Counted from the stretch's first letter, positions 1 to 8,475 are shown. The stretch: DNA of 53,634 nt from an uncultured Coriobacteriaceae bacterium (GCA_902790135.1 CADAQM010000011.1:1-53634), one strand, 5' to 3'. Translations and numbers: made by a program. The notes: generated by a model not told the origin, from the sequence alone.

Positions 1-36
1 CAATGTGCGAGGCAGAGAGGCGGCATCCCGGAGCAC

Positions 37-74
37 AAGAACGGGTGGGCTCCTCGCGGAACCCACCCGTTCTT
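37..74. terminator. Strong stem-loop at window edge
   Basis: A perfect 13-bp inverted repeat (arms 37-49 and 62-74, reading AAGAACGGGTGGG) encloses a 12-base loop. Both outer ends finish in CTT, but neither has a long T run. It lies between the 3' end of the helicase gene and whatever lies left of the window, so a two-way terminator is the simplest reading. It could also be an intergenic repeat. Confidence 0.4.
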
Positions 75-141
75 CTCAGGAACTTTTGATACAGCCCCCT
101 TTTGCTACTGGAAATCGCCTTGAGCAGATGTTGCCGGCACC

Positions 142-178
142 CTAGATTGCCTCACGTTCCAGCTACAAGGCAATCTAG
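142..178 (-). terminator. Hairpin overlapping the helicase stop codon
   Basis: Ten-base arms CTAGATTGCC (142-151) and GGCAATCTAG (169-178) are perfectly complementary around a 17-base loop. The right arm contains the TAG stop of the helicase gene. There is no T run after the stem on the minus strand, so it may stabilise the 3' end of the transcript rather than terminate it. Confidence 0.35.
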
Positions 179-2337
179 ATTCCCATCTTCGCCTCGTAGA
201 GTGCGCTCTTGTATAGGGCTTCCTTCAAGTCGGTCTTCGAGGCCTTTTTGAGGACTCCGTCCTCGCCTCTGAACACCTTAAGCTTGGGCAGATGGCGCTC
301 GTTCTCTTCTAGGAACTCCGCGAGACTTGAAGCGTTGCCGATGCCCTTCACGCTGTGAGGTGTGGTGCTAACGAAGATGTCCGAGTACTCGCTGGTATCC
401 AACAGCTCGCGCGCGTCGAACTTGCCGCTATGGACATCGTCGTAATCAAGATGCTCGAATGCGTCACGTGGCAATCCCACGCTCTTGAAGATCCCGGAGA
501 TGTCCTTGGGTTTGACTCCAAGCCCGCCGAGAATAAGAATCGTTGCGTTGTCGACGAACTGCGGTCGCCGCACCATGGGCTCATCGGGCTTCGTCGAAAT
601 AGCGCTGTCGCTCTTCTCACGTGCGCGATAGACGCGTAGTTCATCTTCCTGTCGACGCTGCTTCTCTTCGCTTTCTCGTAGCAGCCGCTGGCTCTTTTTC
701 AGCTCTCGCTCGAGCTGAGCGATACGTGCTTTGGTGCTACTTTCTGGAGAGTCCTCCGTGCTGGCCTTTTGCAGTTCATTTTTAGCCTGCTCGACAGCCT
801 CTTCGTTCTCAACTGTCTCTTTGACAAGCTGTTCGAAGCTGCTTCGTGATGCACGTGCTTGTGAATCGCGAATCTTGATAAGTGCGCGATGTGCCTCCGG
901 ATTCTCTGTGTCATCGATGTCGATATAGTCTGCGGAGAGTTCGACGAGCACTGGTGAGGGGCTGTTCGTCGAAGTCATCATGGTGAGCGTCTGCTTTGCG
1001 CGCGTCATGCCCACATAGAGAAGATGACGGTTGGTGTCTTCTTGGGTGTACTCGTTTGTGAAGTCGAAGGAATCATCGTCGAGATTTGCAAGGATTACAT
1101 GGTCAGCCTCAAGCCCCTTGAGGGAATGAAGGGTCGTGGTGAGAGCCCAATGGCAGCGGCCTCTGAGTTCGTTGACGTATTCGCGTCGCGGCGCTGCGAC
1201 AGCAATGACGCACTTTGGGTTGTCGCTCCTCAGCTTGGCAACAAGCTCGACAATCTTTTGGGTTTGAGAATCCTTGTCCTTGCAGAACACGAGACTCGGT
1301 TTGTCGCCATTGCGACGCTTTTGCTTGTCTCGGCCTGGCTCGGTTTCGGAGTTCTTGTCGAAGTCCATGAGCGAGCGGGCTGCGAGATATATTTGCTGGG
1401 TGATTCTAAAGTCTTCGCTCAAATGAATAGGCCTGACGCGCTGGCCAGTTACGTCTCGCCAGGTGAACCCGCGCCCATAGATGGACTGGGTCGGATCGCC
1501 TGCATAGACGATTTTTCCTCCCGTGGTTTTCCTCAGCGCGTCAATCCATGTCCTCGCGAGGTCTTGGACCTCATCGATGATGAGATGGGAGGCAATGGGC
1601 ACACAGTTGTGGTGCTCACAATGGTGTAAGACTTGGTTGCCGATGTCGTCGTAGTCGATAATCTTCTTTCCGATGCGGCTCCCTTCGCGTCTGAGGTATG
1701 CCATGTACTCAACATAGGCCTGGAATACCTTATCTCGCTGTTGCTTGTTAAGTCTTGTTCGCCTTCCGGTACGTGACATGGTGAGGTACTTTTGCTGGCT
1801 CCTGATACCTTGCCCCAGCAGCCAGCCAATCTCCTCGTCAAGAAAGCTTGCGTTTGCGAGGGCACCTGTGAGTCCGAGGGCGTCCGCGTTGGTGAGGTAA
1901 TCCTCCAAGAAAGCCCTGCGCTTCTTTACGCCTTCGCGCCTAGTTATCTTGTTGTGGAAGTAGAAATCTCCGTAATCGTTCTTGATAAGGAACTTTTTCA
2001 GGTACATGTGAACCGTCGAGACCTCAACGCTCTCCGGATCATGACCCAACGTCTCTTCCAGCTGGTCATTGACGAAGCGCTTGAGTTCGTTGGTATACGT
2101 TACGAAGAACACTTGCTGCTGGTTACGGCTGTCGAGCATACCGCCCAAAGAAGTCTGCGATGCGAATGTGCTTGCTATTTCTGTGGCGATGAGAGTTTTA
2201 CCACTACCGGCTGGTCCTGCGATCGCCGTGGGAACCTGCATGTTTGCGGGATTAATGGCGCTTTGGATTGCACGGTTCTGCGCGGGTGTGAATGTGAGCC
2301 CATTCATATTATCTGCGACCCCCCAAAAAGAGTCCAC
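175..2337 (-). CDS. SF1 (UvrD/Rep-like) helicase with coiled coil and extra C-terminal domain
   Basis: Predicted ATP-dependent superfamily 1 DNA or RNA helicase of 720 aa. Seen in the sequence: Walker A GPAGSGKT at residues 41-48, Walker B region IIDEVQDL near 250, a motif III-like GDPTQSIYG near 280, TLHSLKGLEADHV near 400, and YVGMTRAK near 440 (UvrD-type motif VI). A charged coiled coil spans about 505-600. The last ~110 residues begin with ILILGGLG and form a separate alpha/beta-looking domain that I cannot assign. The start shown is GTG at 2337; an internal ATG at 2307 (MNGLTFTPAQ) is an alternative. It is the last gene of a three-gene minus-strand unit, 40 bp after the HsdS-like gene. 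It is shorter than UvrD and lacks an obvious 2B-type insert. The helicase assignment is secure; a defence role is inferred from its neighbours. Confidence 0.85.
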   Translation of the reverse strand: MDSFWGVADNMNGLTFTPAQNRAIQSAINPANMQVPTAIAGPAGSGKTLIATEIASTFASQTSLGGMLDSRNQQQVFFVTYTNELKRFVNDQLEETLGHDPESVEVSTVHMYLKKFLIKNDYGDFYFHNKITRREGVKKRRAFLEDYLTNADALGLTGALANASFLDEEIGWLLGQGIRSQQKYLTMSRTGRRTRLNKQQRDKVFQAYVEYMAYLRREGSRIGKKIIDYDDIGNQVLHHCEHHNCVPIASHLIIDEVQDLARTWIDALRKTTGGKIVYAGDPTQSIYGRGFTWRDVTGQRVRPIHLSEDFRITQQIYLAARSLMDFDKNSETEPGRDKQKRRNGDKPSLVFCKDKDSQTQKIVELVAKLRSDNPKCVIAVAAPRREYVNELRGRCHWALTTTLHSLKGLEADHVILANLDDDSFDFTNEYTQEDTNRHLLYVGMTRAKQTLTMMTSTNSPSPVLVELSADYIDIDDTENPEAHRALIKIRDSQARASRSSFEQLVKETVENEEAVEQAKNELQKASTEDSPESSTKARIAQLERELKKSQRLLRESEEKQRRQEDELRVYRAREKSDSAISTKPDEPMVRRPQFVDNATILILGGLGVKPKDISGIFKSVGLPRDAFEHLDYDDVHSGKFDARELLDTSEYSDIFVSTTPHSVKGIGNASSLAEFLEENERHLPKLKVFRGEDGVLKKASKTDLKEALYKSALYEAKMGI

Positions 2338-2377
2338 GTATCGTCCAGTGCCTGCGCGATGACAATTGTTGTCACGT

Positions 2378-3937
2378 CTAGAAAGGAATGTCCGAATCGT
2401 AGAACCCGTTGGCCCATTCAGGCTCGTCTACAAAGGGCTCCTCCATATCGCTTGCTGCGAGAGGATTGAATCTGTTGCTCATCTTGAGTCCGGCGATTTT
2501 CTGGTAAAAATCGAATATCTTCCTGTCGATTGACCGCTCGTATTGCACCGTCTTGCCCATCATCTCCTCATCGAGTATCGGGACGGGCAGGCTCGCGAGC
2601 AGGCTCTTCGTCAGCAGCTTTCCCTCGCCGTCAATCCACTCCTTGGTGAATGCCCCCCGCATCCAGCAAGCCACGTAGTCCATGTCGACACCGTCGTTGA
2701 GCCGGATAACGAAGACACCGTTGCCGATGAGTGTGGGGTGATCGATCGCCTTGTAGACGGCGATTTCTTTGCTGCTCCTCGATACAAGGATTACCTCTGC
2801 GTCTCGATCGTCGACGACGTAGCGTTCCTGGCCCCTTGGTATGGAGTTGAGCACCTTCGGTTTGATTTCGCCATTCTGGAAGCAGGAGCCGTCGATATAG
2901 TAGTAGTCGCCTGGGTACCTGTAGTACCCACCAAACGATGGCGCCGTCCCTCCCACGCCAGAGTTCAAGATGGAAGAATCGCCATCTCCGTCTCCGTATG
3001 ACACCAGATAGAAGTCCTCAGGGAACCAGCGGTTCAGTCCTTTCGCGGAGCTCGACTTCTCGTTGACATCAAGCTTCTTCTCACTCAACGTCGTCCCTCT
3101 ACTGATTTTGGAAGCAAGGTCCCCCAAGGTTACTTCTCGGAGCACCTCAACACCTGACCTGAGGGAGCTGGGAAGGAGGTTGCCGTTGTTGACGGCGATG
3201 GTGATGGGGGCCATGTCGCCGACCCATGGGTGGTTGGGGTCGGACAGGTCTTCCACGTGTAGCGTGCCTTTCTGTATCCCAAGCGCGAGCACAATGTGCC
3301 CGCCAGGGAGTTCGGCTACGTTTGTAAAACCTCCTGAGTAGTAGGCACCCTCCGCATGGTGAGTGGGGAAGAGGGGAGTGGACCCTTCAGAGAGAGGATC
3401 CGTCTCGTGGGTAAGGGGGTAGATGACCGCACCTGTCGAACCCTTCGTGTCGAGCATGTCATTCCAGAAGGAGTTGTACAAGGACCATTCGAGTTGAGAC
3501 CCGAACGGAATCCACTCGTATTTGTCAGTGATTAGCAGCTTGAAGGGTTCATGGGGGACAGAGGTTTTCAGCCCCTTGAACACGTTGCCGTAGCCCTCGA
3601 GAGAGTCAAGCAGCGTCGAGGCGTTCGCACGGAGCTTCAAATTGAAATCGTCCAGAAGCTCAGGGGTCAATTCGACGGTGCTGGCCAGGTGAGGAGGAAT
3701 GATCCAAAGCTCCCGAATCCCGTTTCCTCTTGATATGGCATGCAGCGCATAGCTAAGGCACGTGGTTTCACAGAGGAGGACGTCATCCTTGTCAATGTTA
3801 ATGAACCGGTCTATGGCTTCAAGGGCTGTGCCGTCGAGCTCGATCTGAAGAGAGGCCTTCTCTAGCCACTTTGCCATGGCTTCCTGAGCCATCTCCTCTT
3901 CGAATCCCGCGAACAGGTCTGAGGCGTCCTTCTTCAT
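2378..3937 (-). CDS. HsdS-like DNA-specificity protein without methylase motifs
   Basis: Protein of 519 aa whose C-terminal half looks like the target-recognition unit of type I restriction or PglX-like proteins: VTLGDLASKISRGTTL near residues 270-290, a conserved-looking GVFVIRLN, then LLASLPVPIL and a terminal helix with ERSIDRKIFDFYQKI. The first ~250 residues resemble a degenerate methylase-associated region but show no NPPY-type catalytic motif and no clear AdoMet-binding motif. I chose the ATG at 3937 because GGAAGG lies 6 bases upstream; an ATG at 3961 is also in frame. It sits between a NYN nuclease gene and a helicase gene with no hsdM or hsdR beside it. It may supply sequence recognition for that pair. 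The family call rests on recognition of the C-terminal pattern only. Confidence 0.6.
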   Translation of the reverse strand: MKKDASDLFAGFEEEMAQEAMAKWLEKASLQIELDGTALEAIDRFINIDKDDVLLCETTCLSYALHAISRGNGIRELWIIPPHLASTVELTPELLDDFNLKLRANASTLLDSLEGYGNVFKGLKTSVPHEPFKLLITDKYEWIPFGSQLEWSLYNSFWNDMLDTKGSTGAVIYPLTHETDPLSEGSTPLFPTHHAEGAYYSGGFTNVAELPGGHIVLALGIQKGTLHVEDLSDPNHPWVGDMAPITIAVNNGNLLPSSLRSGVEVLREVTLGDLASKISRGTTLSEKKLDVNEKSSSAKGLNRWFPEDFYLVSYGDGDGDSSILNSGVGGTAPSFGGYYRYPGDYYYIDGSCFQNGEIKPKVLNSIPRGQERYVVDDRDAEVILVSRSSKEIAVYKAIDHPTLIGNGVFVIRLNDGVDMDYVACWMRGAFTKEWIDGEGKLLTKSLLASLPVPILDEEMMGKTVQYERSIDRKIFDFYQKIAGLKMSNRFNPLAASDMEEPFVDEPEWANGFYDSDIPF

Positions 3938-4002
3938 GTTCTGCCTTCCATCCAGTGTCATGATGTTCTGATCCTAGTCCTAGCGATAGGGTAAAACGAT
4001 AG

Positions 4003-4476
4003 CTACGCTGCGAGTGCGTCTGGAGCAAATCTGACGCTCAAGCAACTGAATGCGAGAACTCGGGCAAGCTGCCGCGCCCGAGCATCGACCGTAACCCTGA
4101 CGCCGAGGGACTTGAGCCTGCGAGCCTGTGCGGAGAAAAGGTTGTCCCCAGAGACGATGACAACCTCGCCAAAGCGCGCCTCGACATTCTCGGTGGAGAG
4201 GACGTTCTCCAGGGCGAGGTCAGCGCCGTCATGACCCTCCTTGAGGACGACCCGAGCGCCGTCCCATGCGTGGGCGGGGAAGAGATTGTTCTTGTGGCTC
4301 ACGCCGATGACTGTCAGATCACTGCTGCCGGGGTGGTAGGTCTTCTCGATCCTGTCCCTGACGTTACGGCAGGAATCCTCGCTGATTGTGCCGGCGCCTA
4401 CCGCGTTTTCGATGTCCACCACGAACAGCTTTCGCAACATCTTGTCGCTTCTCCGAAGCTCAATCCGCTTGTTCAT
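4003..4476 (-). CDS. NYN-domain (PIN-like) nuclease
   Basis: Small protein of 157 aa matching the NYN/LabA-like PIN-fold pattern: an N-terminal strand LFVVDIENAVG that supplies the first acidic residues, GADLALENVL in the middle, and VVIVSGDNLFSAQARRLKSLG followed by VRVTV near the end. These are the positions that normally bind metal in PIN-like RNases, so RNase activity is expected. The start is ATG 4476, preceded by a weak GGGCGGATGAG; an ATG at 4440 (MLRKLFVVD) is possible and would begin right at the domain. It is first in the three-gene unit and has a good promoter upstream. Its partners suggest a nucleic-acid-targeting effector. Confidence 0.75.
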   Translation of the reverse strand: MNKRIELRRSDKMLRKLFVVDIENAVGAGTISEDSCRNVRDRIEKTYHPGSSDLTVIGVSHKNNLFPAHAWDGARVVLKEGHDGADLALENVLSTENVEARFGEVVIVSGDNLFSAQARRLKSLGVRVTVDARARQLARVLAFSCLSVRFAPDALAA

Positions 4477-4523
4477 CTCATCCGCCCTTCACCCTTGGAT
4501 AGCGATTTCCAATCCATGACTGT

Positions 4524-4551
4524 ATCTTACACTATGCTTGGATGCTGTCAA
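4524..4551 (-). promoter_or_regulatory. Predicted sigma-70-type promoter of the NYN/HsdS-like/helicase unit
   Basis: On the minus strand a perfect TTGACA (4546-4551) is followed after 16 bases by TAAGAT (4524-4529, 4 of 6 consensus). It lies about 48 bases upstream of the NYN start codon in a locally AT-rich stretch. No repeat that looks like an operator was seen. Confidence 0.6.
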
Positions 4552-4839
4552 CCAAGAATTTTGGAAAATCGAATCCAAGAAATATTACTAGTATCAAGAG
4601 GGGGGTGAAACGACCGTTTTGCCTCGGCAGACGGTTCTGAAGAATAGGGTTATTTCAGCGTGGCATGTCTCAGACCGTCGGTAGCGGACGTTGAAGCGCT
4701 TAGAGCAACTTATGAATCCATTGCGAACAACGCGGTCAACAGGCGCTCAGCAATCGCACGCTGGTGGCAACCGCCCTCTTAACGCGTCGCTTAAACGCTA
4801 CCATAGCCCTATCAGCAACGTGGCGGTGAGGAGTGACAC
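4552..4839. other. Intergenic region between divergent genes
   Basis: No convincing gene. It holds the upstream flank of the minus-strand promoter and the leader of the plus-strand EcsC-like gene, whose GAGGAG ribosome-binding site lies 6 bases before its ATG. No clear plus-strand promoter was found. Confidence 0.5.
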
Positions 4840-6051
4840 ATGGCTGACGACCAGAACATCGAGAAGCTCGACGACATCGAAGAGATTGCTCCGGAGGTAT
4901 CCGTCGAGGACGTGGAGGTCGACGAGGACATCCCCATGTCCGAGGAAGAGGCGTGGGCGTACAAGATCCTGAGGCGTGCTGCCACGCTCAGGGGCGTCAC
5001 CATCGACCGTGAGACGTTCCTGCGTACCGAGCTCTCCAAAAAGTGTCCTCCCGATGTGGTTAAGGCTGCCGTAGAGACAAACCCGCAGGCTGCCGGCGTG
5101 CCAATGAGGATTATGGACGAGCTGGCTGACGCAGCCATTAGCATTGAGACGCGTAAGGTGACGGGTCTTTCGGCCTTGGCTGGCATGCCTGGCGGTCTTG
5201 CCATGTTCGGTACTATACCCGCCGACGTGGTGCAGTACTTTGCGCACTCGCTGCGCATCGAGCAGAAGCTTGCCTACATCTACGGCTGGGAGTCGTTCCT
5301 CAACGACGAGGACGAGGTCGACGACGAGACCATGTACCGGCTCATCCTGTTCCTCGGCGTGATGATGCAGGTGGGTAGTATCGACTCCTCGCTCGTCAAG
5401 TTTGCCGCCCAGACGGCAAAGGCGGGCGTGGCGAGAGCTATAGAGAAGCAGGCGTTGACCAAGACGTTCTGGTTTATCCCACTTAGGAGGGTACTGCGCG
5501 TTGTGGGCGTCAACATGACCAAGAAATCGTTTGCCGAGACGGTTGCCAAGGGCGTGCCCGTTGTGGGCGGGGTGGTCTCCGGCGGACTGACCTATGTCAC
5601 TTTCCGACCCAGTGCCGTAAGCCTCAAGAAGCATTTGCGCACGCTGCCTCAGGCGACGGGAGTGGTGCTTCCCGAGGAGGAGATGGAGGCGGTTCTTGAG
5701 CAGATCGACGAGGAGACGAAGGCTGACTACAAAGCGGCGCTTGCGGCAGCGGGCGAGAGGGCTGCGGAGGTTGCGAACGTTGCGATGGACAAGGCTGCCG
5801 TAGCGGCTAGCTCTGCGAGGGACATAGCGGGCGGTGCGGCGAAGGCCGCGGCATCGGGCCTCCGCAAGGGGTTCGGAGGCCTATCTGCAAGGATTGGGAA
5901 AGCTCGTGATGCACGCGGCAAGGCGGAAGCTGCTGCTCCTGCTGCGGAGGACATCGCCACTCAGCTGCAGGCCTACAAGTCGATGCTCGACGCCGGCCTC
6001 ATCACGCAGGAAGACTATGACGCCAAGAAGAAGGAGCTGTTGGGGTTCTAA
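4840..6051 (+). CDS. EcsC-like protein with C-terminal SHOCT domain
   Basis: Protein of 403 aa. After an acidic N-terminus, residues ~110-160 contain GLSALAGMPGGLAMFGTIPAD and QKLAYIYGWESF, the pattern of EcsC-family proteins. A hydrophobic glycine-rich hairpin (GVPVVGGVVSGGLTYVTF) lies near 240-260. An alanine-rich helical segment (~290-365) follows, and the last ~33 residues (LQAYKSMLDAGLITQEDYDAKKKELL) are a typical SHOCT domain. The family is probably membrane-associated; its biochemical role is not established, and EcsC was named for a Bacillus ABC-transporter locus. GAGGAG before the ATG supports the start. It is monocistronic or co-transcribed with the next gene 58 bp downstream. Confidence 0.7.
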   Translation: MADDQNIEKLDDIEEIAPEVSVEDVEVDEDIPMSEEEAWAYKILRRAATLRGVTIDRETFLRTELSKKCPPDVVKAAVETNPQAAGVPMRIMDELADAAISIETRKVTGLSALAGMPGGLAMFGTIPADVVQYFAHSLRIEQKLAYIYGWESFLNDEDEVDDETMYRLILFLGVMMQVGSIDSSLVKFAAQTAKAGVARAIEKQALTKTFWFIPLRRVLRVVGVNMTKKSFAETVAKGVPVVGGVVSGGLTYVTFRPSAVSLKKHLRTLPQATGVVLPEEEMEAVLEQIDEETKADYKAALAAAGERAAEVANVAMDKAAVAASSARDIAGGAAKAAASGLRKGFGGLSARIGKARDARGKAEAAAPAAEDIATQLQAYKSMLDAGLITQEDYDAKKKELLGF

Positions 6052-6109
6052 GAGGTGGTTGTGGTTAAGGCGTAAGGGTCAAGGGCGAAGGTATTCCAAG
6101 GAGACCGTG

Positions 6110-7699
6110 ATGCAAAACCGCTACGCAGGTGATATCGGGGATTACGGCAAGTTTGGCATGCTGAGGGCGCTTGCCTCCGAAGGCTTGTCGATTGGTATCA
6201 ACTGGTATCTGGTGGAGACGCCGGCACGAGAGCTTGCCGTTAATGATGGCGGAAAGCTGATACCTGAGAAGCTGGCCGCAGTTGATCCCGAGCTCGCGAA
6301 GGCGCTGCTCGCAATCTCTCGCAGTTCCGAGCGTTCTGTTCGCGCGCTCGAGGAAGCGCGCCTGATTCCCGGCGCGACCTACTACTCTGATGTCGTTCCC
6401 GTCGAGGACCGGGCCGCCTGGCATGCCCGTGCCCTCGCTGCGCTTGCGGTCGCTGACCTCGTCTTTCTCGATCCTGACAACGGACTGCTCGTGAAGTCCG
6501 TCGGCAAGCGCTCGGCCAAAGCTCCCAAGTACACGTTCTACGACGAGGTTGCCGACTACGTGGCAAGGGGCCAGAGCGTGGTGGTATACAACCACCGCAG
6601 CCGCAAGAAGCCCGAGGTCTATTTCGGCGAGATCTGCGAAAAGTCCGCAGCCGCTGTCCCTCAGGCAAGCGATATCACAGCCATCACGTTCCCTAAGGGC
6701 TCCGTCAGGGACTACTTCGCCATCAGCGCGAGTCTGGAGCACGCTGCGCTCATCCGCAAGGCGTTCGGCGTACTCGCCAACGGCGCGTGGGGCAATGCGG
6801 GGCTGTGCAATCTCCAGTCCCTCCCATATCATCTACAACACGCATCGACCGCGATCAGAGACCGGAGAGCCACAATGACCGCCAACTCTACCAGCGGAAA
6901 CGCGTTCCCAACGCAGCTCGGCTTCTGGAGGGAGAACGAGCGCCTCGGCTGCTGCAGCAACTGGCACCCCACGGGCTTCGACTTCCGCGGGACCCACTTC
7001 GCCACGGGCGAGCACTGGATGATGTGGCAGAAGGCGTGCCTCATGGGCGACATGGACAAGGCCGCCGAGATCCTCGTCGCACCGACCCCGCGCCGCGCCA
7101 AGGAGCTCGGCGGCGAGGTCAAGCCCTACAACGGAGCCCTCTGGGACGCCGTGCGCGAGCAGATGGTCTACTACGGTGTGCGCGAAAAGTTCCTGGCAAA
7201 CGAGCCCGAGCGCGAGGAGCTACTCTCCACGGGCTCGGCGCTGCTCGCGGAGGCATCTCCCTACGACAAGGTCTGGGGCGTGGGCATGACCGCCGACGAC
7301 CCGCGCTTCGCTAACCCCGCCAAGTGGCAGGGCGAGAACCTGCTTGGCCGCACGTGCATGCGCGTGCGAGCTGACCTTCGCCAGCTGATTGCGATGGGCA
7401 AGCTCGACGAGGTACGTCGCGGGCGGACCGAGATCGACCCGGCCATCGCGGGCATGACGCTCCTGCAGCTCTCACGCATCCCCGCCACCAGGGCCGCCAT
7501 CTACTGCTACGCAACGATCGTGAGCCACACCGTCCCGCACGTCCCGTCAGCAGGCGCGTTCCTCAAGATGAATCCCAATCTGACCGTGGTGAGCGTCACG
7601 CAGTCCATGCAGACCAACATGGGAGGCGGGCTGCCCGTCACCGGCTGGTACGAGCTCCTCCGCGAGCTCGAGATTCAGCATGCGCTCGGGAGGCTGTAG
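6110..7699 (+). CDS. Two-part protein: unknown DPDNG-motif domain joined to a NADAR domain
   Basis: Continuous frame of 529 aa from the ATG preceded by AAGGAG. Residues 1-~235 begin RYAGDIGDYGKFGMLRAL and contain VFLDPDNGLL; I recognise this as a recurrent uncharacterised domain but not its function. Residues ~265-430 form a NADAR/YbiA-type domain (LGFWRENERLGCCSNWHP, FATGEHWMMWQKA, YDKVWGVGM, GENLLGRTCMRVR), a fold linked to removal of ADP-ribose from modified guanine or to N-glycosidic cleavage. About 100 residues of unknown type follow. The join (nt 6810-6874) is suspicious: an ATG at 6875 has GGAG upstream and overlaps a TGA in the +1 frame, so this may be two coupled genes merged by a one-base change. 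A methyltransferase gene follows. Confidence 0.7.
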   Translation: MQNRYAGDIGDYGKFGMLRALASEGLSIGINWYLVETPARELAVNDGGKLIPEKLAAVDPELAKALLAISRSSERSVRALEEARLIPGATYYSDVVPVEDRAAWHARALAALAVADLVFLDPDNGLLVKSVGKRSAKAPKYTFYDEVADYVARGQSVVVYNHRSRKKPEVYFGEICEKSAAAVPQASDITAITFPKGSVRDYFAISASLEHAALIRKAFGVLANGAWGNAGLCNLQSLPYHLQHASTAIRDRRATMTANSTSGNAFPTQLGFWRENERLGCCSNWHPTGFDFRGTHFATGEHWMMWQKACLMGDMDKAAEILVAPTPRRAKELGGEVKPYNGALWDAVREQMVYYGVREKFLANEPEREELLSTGSALLAEASPYDKVWGVGMTADDPRFANPAKWQGENLLGRTCMRVRADLRQLIAMGKLDEVRRGRTEIDPAIAGMTLLQLSRIPATRAAIYCYATIVSHTVPHVPSAGAFLKMNPNLTVVSVTQSMQTNMGGGLPVTGWYELLRELEIQHALGRL

Positions 7700-7721
7700 G
7701 GCTGCGTCCAACACGCTTGCG

Positions 7722-7727
7722 TATAAT
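7722..7727 (+). promoter_or_regulatory. TATAAT -10 element before the methyltransferase
   Basis: A perfect TATAAT lies 9 bases before the ATG at 7737. No good -35 hexamer is visible. If used, transcription would start at or next to the start codon, giving a leaderless mRNA, which is common in Actinobacteria. Confidence 0.4.
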
Positions 7728-7736
7728 CAGCGTGAC

Positions 7737-8354
7737 ATGACCGCAGGCCGAATGGATGCAGCTGCCATGACTCCGTCCAAGACAATCGACTACTACGACT
7801 CGAACGCTGCCGCGTTCGTACGGGAGACGGTCGGCGCGTCTATGGCCGATGTCCTTGATGCATATGTGTCCATGCTTCCGCCGGGAGGCTCCGTCCTCGA
7901 CTGGGGCTGCGGGAGCGGCCGCGACTCGAAGGCGCTTCGGGAGCTGGGCTTTAGCGTGACGTCCACGGACGGTTCGGCTGCCATGTGCGTTGAGGCTCTG
8001 AGCGCCACGGGCACCATCGTGCGTCATGAGACGTTCCAGGAGCTCAGCGAGTCCGACTGCTACGACGGCATCTGGGCCTGCGCCTCGCTCCTCCACGTCC
8101 ATCCCGAGGAGCTGCCCGCTATTCTCGCCCTGGCCGCAAACGCGCTAAAGCCCGGGGGAGTGCTGTACTGCTCGTTCAAGTACGGCAGCTTCGTGGGGCA
8201 CAGGAACGGCCGATGGTTCACGTGCCTGGACGAGGGTGCGCTCGTCCCGCTTCTCGAGCCATGCTTCGGCGTCGCGCGGATGTGGGTGTCGGGAGACGTT
8301 CGGCCCGGGAGGGGCGGTGAGCCGTGGTTGAACTGCCTGGCAACCAAACGCTGA
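7737..8354 (+). CDS. Class I SAM-dependent methyltransferase
   Basis: Protein of 205 aa with a standard Rossmann-type methyltransferase core: motif I VLDWGCGSGRDSKAL (about residues 50-65), an acidic strand end TSTDGS, a motif IV-like DGIWACASLLHV, and ALKPGGVLYCSFKYG after it. The substrate is unknown. The start is uncertain: ATG 7737 sits just after a TATAAT and has no clear ribosome-binding site, and in-frame ATGs at 7752 and 7767 are possible. Similar small methyltransferases are found beside ADP-ribose-related genes, so it may act with the NADAR protein just upstream (37 bp). Confidence 0.8.
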   Translation: MTAGRMDAAAMTPSKTIDYYDSNAAAFVRETVGASMADVLDAYVSMLPPGGSVLDWGCGSGRDSKALRELGFSVTSTDGSAAMCVEALSATGTIVRHETFQELSESDCYDGIWACASLLHVHPEELPAILALAANALKPGGVLYCSFKYGSFVGHRNGRWFTCLDEGALVPLLEPCFGVARMWVSGDVRPGRGGEPWLNCLATKR

Positions 8355-8475
8355 CCGACGCGACGGGGGATGTTATCACGAGCATGATGTTACGCATGGT
8401 GTTGCCTTTGCGCCAGCTTGTGGCGAGCCAGGGGTTCTAGACGTACGTCATCAGCAAGTGATCGTGAGACTATCG

